Assembly (NCBI GenBank): GCA_023488865.1
Contig: JAMDDG010000140.1
Coordinates: forward strand, 1 to 11,911
Origin: Bacteroidota bacterium
Lineage (GTDB): Bacteria; Bacteroidota; Bacteroidia; Bacteroidales; Prolixibacteraceae
DNA: 11,911 bases
Reading direction: 5' to 3'
A model generated the notes under the pieces. That model made no database searches and was not told the DNA's origin. It worked only from the letters and a program-made list of their open reading frames with translations. Positions 6,296-11,911 of this stretch are shown in pieces; the stretch's first letter is position 1, and each line of letters begins with the position of its first letter. The translations under genes and the position numbers were made by a program.

Positions 6296-8890
6296 ATGGA
6301 AGAAACTTATTTTAAAAATCTGAGACAACCTGAAAATAGTAACCCTACCTGGAAAAAAATCATCGTGGAGTCCTCTTTACCGGCTGAACTCTCTACGCTT
6401 CGTTCTATTTCCCGAAATCTTTGGTGGGCCTGGAATATTGATGCGAGAGCGCTTTTCAACGAAATCGATCCGGTAATCTGGGAAAATTGCGGACACAATC
6501 CGATTATTTTGTTGGAAGAAACCAGTCACGATCGTTTTTTGGAGCTGAAATCGGATGCCTCCTTTGTTCTCAGAATGAAATCGGTTGAAATTCAATTCAA
6601 TAAATATTTAAAAGAAAGAAAGAAATTACGCGGGCCAAAAATTGCTTACTTCAGCATGGAATTTGGCCTTCATTCCAGTTTGAAGATTTATTCAGGCGGC
6701 CTGGGTGTACTTGCCGGTGATTACCTCAAAGAGGCAAGTGATTCCAAAGTAAACATGACAGCCATTGGACTGTTGTACCGATTTGGTTATTTCAAACAGG
6801 TGATCTCCGCGAATGGCGAACAGTTGGCTATTTACGAACCGGAACATTTTTCAAAGTTACCGATTCAACCGGCTCTCGATGAAAAGGGAGAATGGATCAT
6901 TGTCGAAGTCCAGATGCCCGATCGGCTCGTTTTTGTTAGGGTCTGGAGCGTTTACGTAGGGAATGTTATGCTCTACTTGCTCGATACTGATTATGAGGGC
7001 AATCAGGAACAAGACAAGTCAATCACTCATTATCTTTATGGCGGCGATAATGAAAATCGCCTCAAACAGGAGATGGTCCTCGGATTGGGCGGAATTCGCG
7101 CATTGGAAAGGCTTGGCATTCAATCCGATATATACCATTGTAACGAAGGGCATGCCGCATTCATCGGACTTGAGCGTATTTCCCTCTTAATAAAACAATC
7201 AAATTTAGAGTATTCCGAAGCTAAAGAGATTGTCAGGGCTTCTACCCTTTTTACTACGCATACTCCTGTCCCGGCCGGTCACGACTCATTCCCGGACGAC
7301 CTTTTTAGATCATACATGAACCCAGTTGCCCTTCAGCTCGGGTTAACCATGGATAAATTGATGCTGCTTGGGAAAGCAGACAGCAACGAAAGCCGGTTCA
7401 ACATGAGTTTTCTTGCGGCCAATCTTTCACAAGAGATTAACGGCGTAAGCAAACTGCACGGCGATGTAAGCAAAAAACTACTGAGTGAACTCTACCGTGG
7501 TTTCTTACCTGAAGAACTGGAGAATATAGGCTTTGTCACCAATGGGGTACACTATCCGACTTGGGCAGCTCCGGATTGGAAAGCAGTGCACGATCAAATT
7601 CTCTCTGCGGAAGAGATGGCTGATGATATCCACGAGTATGAAGAAGTTGGGGTAATGCGTGCCTGGAGAAATATTTACAAGACTCAGGACATGTTGATTT
7701 GGGAGACCAAATCCAAGCTTAGGGAACATCTGATTGAATACATCAAAAGACGTTTTACGGATATTCACATTCAAAGGAACGAGAACCCGAAATATATTTC
7801 GGAGGTCATTTCCAAGTTAAGCCCCAAAGCTTTAACGATTGGTTTTGCCAGGCGTTTTGCTACTTACAAAAGGGCACACTTACTTTTCCGTGATCTCAGC
7901 CGTCTGGCTAAAATTATCAACAACCCCGACCGACCTGTCCAGTTTCTCTTTGCAGGGAAAGCGCATCCTGCCGACAAAGCCGGTCAGGACCTGATCAAAT
8001 ACATCATCGACATTTCAAAAAGACCTGAATTTGTGGGCCGAATCCTTTTCATACAGAACTACGACATGAACATCGCCAAGATGTTGGTTCAGGGTTGCGA
8101 TGTATGGATGAACACGCCTACCCGGCCATTGGAAGCTTCCGGTACATCCGGAGAAAAAGGGGTGATGAACGGAACCCTCCACTTCTCGGTGCTTGACGGT
8201 TGGTGGGTAGAAGGTTACAAACAGGATGCCGGGTGGGCATTGCCACTCGAAAACTCCTTCGATAACCCGGAACTGCAGGATGAGCTCGATTCGGAAGTAA
8301 TCTATGGAATCCTCGAAAACGAAATAGTACCGGCCTATTATTACCGTAACGACAAAAACATTCCCGTTCTTTGGGTCGACTTTATCAAAAATACTTTTGC
8401 CGAAGTTGCTCCGCAGTTTACTACCAAAAGGATGATGAAGGATTATTTCACCCGCTATTATATTCCACAATCCGAGCGAACAACGCTCCTGAGATCCGAC
8501 AATTTCCAAAAAGCGAAAGAACTTGCAGCCTGGAAAGCAAAGATTTTAAATGTCTGGAACACAATTGAAGTGAAAGATATCCAGATTTCAGACGGTATCC
8601 CCAATACCTATGAAATGGGGAAAGCTTACCCTTCCAGGGTTACACTGGATCTGAAAGGATTGTCTACTGAAGAAATCGGTGTTGAACTGATTATAGCTAC
8701 CGGTAACGATCAACCCCGTTTTGTTGAAAAGTATGAATTTTACGGCGAGAACCAAAATGACGGACTGGCACATTACCTGCTGGAGTTAATTTTGAAAAAG
8801 CCGGGCACTTACAATTACGGGTTGAGGATCTACGCAAAGAACGCCGCTCTTCCTAACCGTCAGGATTTTAGATTGTTGAAGTGGCTTTGA
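6296..8890 (+). CDS. glgP: Alpha-glucan (glycogen/maltodextrin) phosphorylase, GT35
   Basis: An 864-residue cytoplasmic enzyme expected to phosphorolyse alpha-1,4-glucan ends to glucose 1-phosphate, using pyridoxal phosphate. The N-terminal DUF3417-like segment (about 20-115, with SRNLWWAWN at 39-47) marks the TIGR02094-type branch rather than the classical GlgP/MalP type. Core motifs are YSGGLGVLAGDYLK (132-145), HCNEGHAAF (281-289), THTPVPAGHD (321-330), TNGVHYPTW (415-423), GFARRFATYKRAHL (516-529) and AGKAHPAD (553-560). EASGTSGEKGVMNG (613-626) holds Lys621, the expected PLP Schiff-base lysine; the usual residue before it is Met, here Glu620. An in-frame GTG at 6266 would add ten residues; I prefer the ATG at 6296 because the extra residues look unconserved. 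The gene follows the debranching/GT4/GH57 trio by 150 bases, probably with its own promoter, and supplies the phosphorolytic half of glycogen breakdown. Confidence 0.93.
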   Translation: MEETYFKNLRQPENSNPTWKKIIVESSLPAELSTLRSISRNLWWAWNIDARALFNEIDPVIWENCGHNPIILLEETSHDRFLELKSDASFVLRMKSVEIQFNKYLKERKKLRGPKIAYFSMEFGLHSSLKIYSGGLGVLAGDYLKEASDSKVNMTAIGLLYRFGYFKQVISANGEQLAIYEPEHFSKLPIQPALDEKGEWIIVEVQMPDRLVFVRVWSVYVGNVMLYLLDTDYEGNQEQDKSITHYLYGGDNENRLKQEMVLGLGGIRALERLGIQSDIYHCNEGHAAFIGLERISLLIKQSNLEYSEAKEIVRASTLFTTHTPVPAGHDSFPDDLFRSYMNPVALQLGLTMDKLMLLGKADSNESRFNMSFLAANLSQEINGVSKLHGDVSKKLLSELYRGFLPEELENIGFVTNGVHYPTWAAPDWKAVHDQILSAEEMADDIHEYEEVGVMRAWRNIYKTQDMLIWETKSKLREHLIEYIKRRFTDIHIQRNENPKYISEVISKLSPKALTIGFARRFATYKRAHLLFRDLSRLAKIINNPDRPVQFLFAGKAHPADKAGQDLIKYIIDISKRPEFVGRILFIQNYDMNIAKMLVQGCDVWMNTPTRPLEASGTSGEKGVMNGTLHFSVLDGWWVEGYKQDAGWALPLENSFDNPELQDELDSEVIYGILENEIVPAYYYRNDKNIPVLWVDFIKNTFAEVAPQFTTKRMMKDYFTRYYIPQSERTTLLRSDNFQKAKELAAWKAKILNVWNTIEVKDIQISDGIPNTYEMGKAYPSRVTLDLKGLSTEEIGVELIIATGNDQPRFVEKYEFYGENQNDGLAHYLLELILKKPGTYNYGLRIYAKNAALPNRQDFRLLKWL

Positions 8891-8900
8891 TGCCAATGTA

Positions 8901-9656
8901 TCACAATTTATTGTACAGTAGTTTGTGAAGGAGATCGTCTTTGTATTTAGGGGAGACTTTCAACTGCACCCCAGTTTTTAATTCAACCAATCCACCATTT
9001 GCTTTAATATAACGCACAACATTCGCCAAATTTACCAGATGGCTTCTGTGAATTCTTATAAATCCCAAAGGGGTCAGGAGATTTTCAAACTCTAAGAGGG
9101 TTCTGCTTACAACCTTTTCACCCTCATCTTTGAATATGATCCGGGTATAGTTTCTTAATCCTTCACAACGTAAAATTTTGTCAACTTCAATGATGGCAAA
9201 ACCATTCAAATCCGGCAATGCAATCGTCTTAGACCCATTCTCTCCATTGGATAGGAGATTGGTTTTAAGCTCATTGACTGCAATTTTGTTTTCGACTTTC
9301 CTGATTTTGGGTATCCTCGAAATAGCTTTGGCCAGTTCCTCTATATTAATGGGTTTCACAATATAGTCGAAAGCGGAATACTTGAATGCTTTAATGGCAT
9401 ATTCACTGTATGCAGTGATAAATATTATCTTAAAATCGATTTTCTTTATCTTATCCAACAGATCAAATCCGGTCCCATCGGGCATGCTGATGTCCAAAAA
9501 TACCAAATCGGGATGAACACGTTCTATTAACAATACTCCCTCCCCGACTGATCCTGCTTCACCTAACAATTCAACATTTTCAGGTGTATTTTTAAGTATC
9601 TCCCTCAAAACCATTCTTGAGATATTATCATCATCTATAATTACTGAACTTACCAT
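8901..9656 (-). CDS. LytTR-family response regulator (REC-LytTR)
   Basis: A 251-residue two-component transcription regulator of the LytR/AlgR type. The N-terminal receiver domain (about 1-118) has the acidic pocket IIDDDN (6-11), the phosphoacceptor Asp55 in VFLDISMPDG (52-61), Thr81 in FITAYS (79-84) and Lys101 in VKPIN (100-104). A linker (about 120-142) leads to a LytTR DNA-binding domain (about 145-248) with ILRCEGLRNYTRI (161-173) and the RIHRSHLVNL block (201-210). All key receiver residues are intact, so phosphorylation control is likely. No histidine kinase lies beside it in this window; the partner would be elsewhere or outside the window. It is convergent with glgP, with only 10 bases between stop codons, and divergent from tsaB. 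Its target genes are unknown, and control of the glycogen genes is only a positional guess. Confidence 0.92.
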   Translation of the reverse strand: MVSSVIIDDDNISRMVLREILKNTPENVELLGEAGSVGEGVLLIERVHPDLVFLDISMPDGTGFDLLDKIKKIDFKIIFITAYSEYAIKAFKYSAFDYIVKPINIEELAKAISRIPKIRKVENKIAVNELKTNLLSNGENGSKTIALPDLNGFAIIEVDKILRCEGLRNYTRIIFKDEGEKVVSRTLLEFENLLTPLGFIRIHRSHLVNLANVVRYIKANGGLVELKTGVQLKVSPKYKDDLLHKLLYNKL

Positions 9657-9662
9657 AGAAAA

Positions 9663-9674
9663 ATTAGTATATAA
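9663..9674. repeat. Direct repeat copy 1, ATTAGTATATAA
   Basis: This 12-base copy lies 6 bases upstream of the LytTR start codon (minus strand) and recurs exactly at 9742-9753, 79 bases away in the same orientation. Confidence 0.5.
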
Positions 9675-9724
9675 TAAAATTTTTGGGGCTTTGTGTTTTT
9701 ATCTCTTTGATAAACGCCCAATCC

Positions 9725-9743
9725 ATCCTATTCAACATAGGAT
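9725..9743. repeat. Perfect 7-bp inverted repeat ATCCTAT/ATAGGAT
   Basis: ATCCTAT (9725-9731) and ATAGGAT (9737-9743) are exact inverted copies around TCAAC. No T-run follows, so an operator-like dyad fits better than a terminator. A similar AAATCC/GGATTT dyad with a 5-base spacer follows at 9761-9777. Confidence 0.45.
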
Positions 9744-9753
9744 TAGTATATAA
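9742..9753. repeat. Direct repeat copy 2, ATTAGTATATAA
   Basis: The second exact copy of the 12-base repeat at 9663-9674. It overlaps the right arm of the adjacent dyad by two bases and lies 92 bases before tsaB. Confidence 0.5.
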
Positions 9754-9845
9754 ACAAAGCAAATCCGAAAAGGATTTAAAAAATTGAATATTTTTTCAAT
9801 AAAACACAAATTCCTTATTATTTCAGATATTTGTAAAAAAATCCG

Positions 9846-10568
9846 ATGGCAGTTATCCTTTGTTTAGAAACATCAACAGAAGTATGTTCAGTTGCCCTAT
9901 CCGTCGATGGGAACCCGGTTGTTGAGCGGGAAGACAAAAGCGGGAAAAACCATGCCATGTTACTTGCCCGATTCGTAGAGGAAGTGATGACGGCAAAAAA
10001 TTTACAGTATAACCAACTCAATGCAATAGCCGTTTCCGGTGGCCCGGGTTCTTATACCGGACTACGTATCGGCGTCTCAACTGCCAAAGGGCTTTGTTAT
10101 GCATCGGGGTTACCCTTGATTGCCATTCCTTCCCTGAAAGCTATGGCCCATCACGTCATCAGCAATCCGTCAATTTTTGGTTTCGTGGGGAAAGAGTCAC
10201 TTTTATATTGCCCGATGATTGATGCAAGGAGAATGGAAGTGTATGCGGCAATCTATGATAATCACTTAACTAAAATCAGGGACATACAGGCTGACATAAT
10301 TGACCATCTGTCATTTACTGAATTCCTTCAAAATCAAAAAATACTTTTTTTCGGAAATGGCGCCGACAAGTGCAAAATGACCATTCAACATCCCAATGCA
10401 CTGTTTCTGGATAACATCAGCGCTTCCGCAAGCTATATGGCCGTTCCCGCAGAAGCCGCTTTTGCTGCAGGAAACTTCGTGGATGTTGCATATTACGAAC
10501 CATTTTATCTGAAAGATTTTGTGGCTACAATACCGACAAAAAACGTCTTTCATTCAAAAAAGGATTAA
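9846..10568 (+). CDS. tsaB: tRNA threonylcarbamoyladenosine biosynthesis protein TsaB
   Basis: A 240-residue ASKHA-fold protein, the TsaB (YeaZ) partner of TsaD and TsaE in transfer of the threonylcarbamoyl group to A37 of ANN-decoding tRNAs, forming t6A. The N-terminal LETSTEVCSVAL block (7-18) and the SGGPGSYTGLRIG block (64-76) are diagnostic. KNHAMLL (34-40) and IDARRMEVYAA (125-135) are further family blocks. Length is usual for TsaB, and the C-terminal YYEPFYLKDF (216-225) matches the end seen in many bacterial members. TsaB lacks the metal-binding histidine pair of TsaD, so this is not tsaD. The start ATG at 9846 opens directly into the first beta strand. It is the first gene of a plus-strand pair, 28 bases before a glycosyltransferase. 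t6A synthesis is a housekeeping function, so the link to that neighbour is probably only genomic. Confidence 0.95.
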   Translation: MAVILCLETSTEVCSVALSVDGNPVVEREDKSGKNHAMLLARFVEEVMTAKNLQYNQLNAIAVSGGPGSYTGLRIGVSTAKGLCYASGLPLIAIPSLKAMAHHVISNPSIFGFVGKESLLYCPMIDARRMEVYAAIYDNHLTKIRDIQADIIDHLSFTEFLQNQKILFFGNGADKCKMTIQHPNALFLDNISASASYMAVPAEAAFAAGNFVDVAYYEPFYLKDFVATIPTKNVFHSKKD

Positions 10569-10596
10569 TTTAACAGACGAATAGCAATCAGCCGGC

Positions 10597-11877
10597 ATGG
10601 AAAAAATTCTGATCATCACCTACTATTGGCCGCCGAGTGGAGGGGCAGGCGTTCAGAGATGGCTGAAATTCTCGAAATATCTTCCTGAATTTGGCTTCGA
10701 ACCCATTATCCTGACAGTAGATGAAAATCAAGCTTCTTATGCCCAACATGATTACTCTCTTTTAAAGGAAATTAACCCGGATCTTTCGGTGTACAAAACA
10801 AAAACTTTCGAACCCTATAACCTCTACCGGAAGCTCACAAATAAAAAAGAGATCCCATACGGGGGATTTTCCAATCAAAAAAAGGTTACTTTCTTCGAAA
10901 AATTGACAAGGTTTATACGTGGAAACCTCTTCGTTCCTGATCCCCGAAAAGGATGGAACAGGTACGCGCTAAAAAAAGCGATTGAACTGGTCAATGCCGA
11001 ACAGATCGGAGTTGTGGTCACCTCCGGCCCGCCTCATTCTACCCATTTGATCGGGCGAAGAATAAAAGAACGGACCGGTATCAGATGGATCGCCGATTTC
11101 AGGGATCCCTGGACAGATATCTACTACTACAAAAGCCTCTATCATTCGAAATTGGCGACACGGTTCGACCGGTACCTGGAGAAAAGCGTACTGACTGAAG
11201 CAGACAAGATCATCACCGTCAGCGAGGAGGTAGGCAAACTCCTGTTGCAAAAAATCCCTGGGCACATAGAAAAAATTGTGGTCATCCCCAATGGTTACGA
11301 CGAAGAGGATTTTGATTTGGTTGAACCGGTCCGAAATGAAAAATTCACCATTACCTATACCGGGACTATCTCTATCAGCTACCGGATAGATCAGTTTATA
11401 GAGGCTGTTTGCCAACTTCCCGATAGGGTAAAAGAACAACTCAAAATTCGTTTTGTTGGAAATGTCCCCGACGAAATCATTGATCTTTTCCACAGGAAAA
11501 ACCTGGGGGCCCTGATCGAAGTGCTGGGATATGTTCCGCACAAACAGGCGATCAGTCAGATGTTGGGCGCCTCCATCCTGCTGATGGCCATCCCTGATTC
11601 GCCTGACAACAAGGGAATTGTAACCGGAAAATTTTTTGAATACCTGGCTGCTAAAAGGCCAATCCTTGCCATCGGTCCCTTGGATGGAGAGGTAGATCGC
11701 ATGATTAATAAATGTCATGCCGGAAAACTTGTTTCTTACGATGAGACGGGGGAAATGCGCCTTTTCATCCTCGAAATTTTTGAGCAGGAACAACGAGGGC
11801 AAAAGGGAAGCCAAACTAAGGGTACCGAACAATACACCAGAAGAAACCTTACAAAGGAGTTAACCGAGAATCTCTGA
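10597..11877 (+). CDS. GT4-like glycosyltransferase, cell-envelope type
   Basis: A 426-residue GT-B glycosyltransferase of the Glyco_transf_4 / Glycos_transf_1 type, clearly distinct from the one at 3458. The start MEKILIITYYWPPSGGAGVQRW (first 22 residues; YYWPP at 9-13, GGAGVQRW at 15-22) is typical of polysaccharide-type transferases. Further marks are TSGPPHSTHLIG (142-153), ADFRDPWTD (166-174), ITVSEEV (206-212), IPNGYDEEDF (230-239), YTGTIS (254-259) and GKFFEYLAAKRPIL (344-357). No membrane segments are obvious. The C-terminus ends in an YTRRNLTKEL block (413-422) as in full-length relatives, preceded by a low-complexity Glu/Gln/Lys stretch (394-412). The acceptor and sugar are unknown; surface polysaccharide or glycolipid synthesis is the likely role by family. 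It lies 28 bases after tsaB on the same strand and is probably co-transcribed. Confidence 0.85.
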   Translation: MEKILIITYYWPPSGGAGVQRWLKFSKYLPEFGFEPIILTVDENQASYAQHDYSLLKEINPDLSVYKTKTFEPYNLYRKLTNKKEIPYGGFSNQKKVTFFEKLTRFIRGNLFVPDPRKGWNRYALKKAIELVNAEQIGVVVTSGPPHSTHLIGRRIKERTGIRWIADFRDPWTDIYYYKSLYHSKLATRFDRYLEKSVLTEADKIITVSEEVGKLLLQKIPGHIEKIVVIPNGYDEEDFDLVEPVRNEKFTITYTGTISISYRIDQFIEAVCQLPDRVKEQLKIRFVGNVPDEIIDLFHRKNLGALIEVLGYVPHKQAISQMLGASILLMAIPDSPDNKGIVTGKFFEYLAAKRPILAIGPLDGEVDRMINKCHAGKLVSYDETGEMRLFILEIFEQEQRGQKGSQTKGTEQYTRRNLTKELTENL

Positions 11878-11888
11878 ACCAAAATCCC

Positions 11889-11911
11889 ATGATGAACGAT
11901 AAAGAAACCAA
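11889..11911 (+). CDS. Possible start of a further gene, cut by the window end
   Basis: Two tandem in-frame ATG codons at 11889 and 11892 open a frame (MMNDKET) that remains open to the window end, 11 bases after the preceding stop. Spacing and orientation fit the next gene of the tsaB/glycosyltransferase unit. Only seven codons are visible, so neither the function nor the reality of the gene can be confirmed. Confidence 0.35.

Larger units (their letters stand above)
9657..9845. promoter_or_regulatory. Divergent intergenic region between the LytTR gene and tsaB
   Basis: These 189 A/T-rich bases must drive both flanking genes. They hold a 12-base direct repeat (ATTAGTATATAA), a perfect 7-bp dyad and several GGATT/AATCC motifs in both orientations, plus ATTGAA/TTCAAT arms at 9783-9788 and 9795-9800. 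GATATTTG at 9826-9833 is a one-mismatch -7-like element before tsaB, but no TTTG is found at the proper distance upstream. On the minus strand I find no convincing promoter pair either. Repeat density suggests regulator binding, possibly autoregulation by the LytTR protein. Confidence 0.4.

Noticed and set aside
8901..8928. TCACAA/TTGTGA and ACAA/TTGT inverted repeats at the convergent gene ends, as a bidirectional terminator
   Set aside because: The stems are 4-6 A/T-rich pairs with a long or very short loop and no T-run; they are too weak to support the call.
9783..9800. ATTGAA/TTCAAT hairpin as a terminator upstream of tsaB
   Set aside because: Only six A/T-rich pairs, no gene on the plus strand immediately upstream to terminate, and no T-run after the right arm.
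10969..11832. Long minus-strand open frame of 287 codons opposite the second glycosyltransferase
   Set aside because: It lies antisense to a clearly conserved glycosyltransferase, its product shows no recognisable motifs, and it is best explained as a codon-bias shadow.

Overview
The window looks like a chromosomal segment of a Bacteroidota bacterium, most likely in or near Bacteroidales. The signs are a GSCFA-family protein, a debranching enzyme / GT4 / GH57 gene trio in the order I recall from Bacteroides, an alpha-glucan phosphorylase with the N-terminal extension seen in this group, a LytTR regulator, and A/T-rich translation starts without clear Shine-Dalgarno sequences. The genus is not resolvable from sequence alone. 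I see no mobile elements, CRISPR, rRNA or tRNA genes, and no gene-free stretch over 300 bases.

Layout. (1) 1-1394: the C-terminal part of an alpha/beta hydrolase cut by the window edge, translationally coupled by an ATGA overlap to a GSCFA-domain SGNH-like protein. (2) 1486-6145: a tight plus-strand operon of a glycogen-debranching enzyme, a GT4-type glycosyltransferase with glycogen-synthase-like motifs, and a GH57 alpha-amylase-like protein. (3) 6296-8890: a GT35 alpha-glucan phosphorylase behind a 150-base gap that holds a promoter candidate. (4) 8901-9656: a minus-strand LytTR response regulator that ends 10 bases from the phosphorylase stop. (5) 9657-9845: a divergent intergenic region rich in short repeats. 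(6) 9846-11877: tsaB, a tRNA t6A modification gene, followed by a second, unrelated GT4 glycosyltransferase. The last bases probably start one more gene.

How the genes fit together. The four central genes form a compact alpha-glucan storage and turnover module: a candidate chain-building transferase, a debranching enzyme, a phosphorylase that releases glucose 1-phosphate, and a GH57 protein. The most notable point is in the GH57 protein. Its predicted catalytic nucleophile (Glu146) is present, but the position where active family members carry the acid/base Asp is Asn242, and the protein ends in a lysine-rich, coiled-coil-like tail. It may therefore be a non-hydrolytic or altered partner in glucan metabolism rather than an amylase. 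No wholly undescribed system is evident. The other findings are regulatory-site candidates and local oddities.
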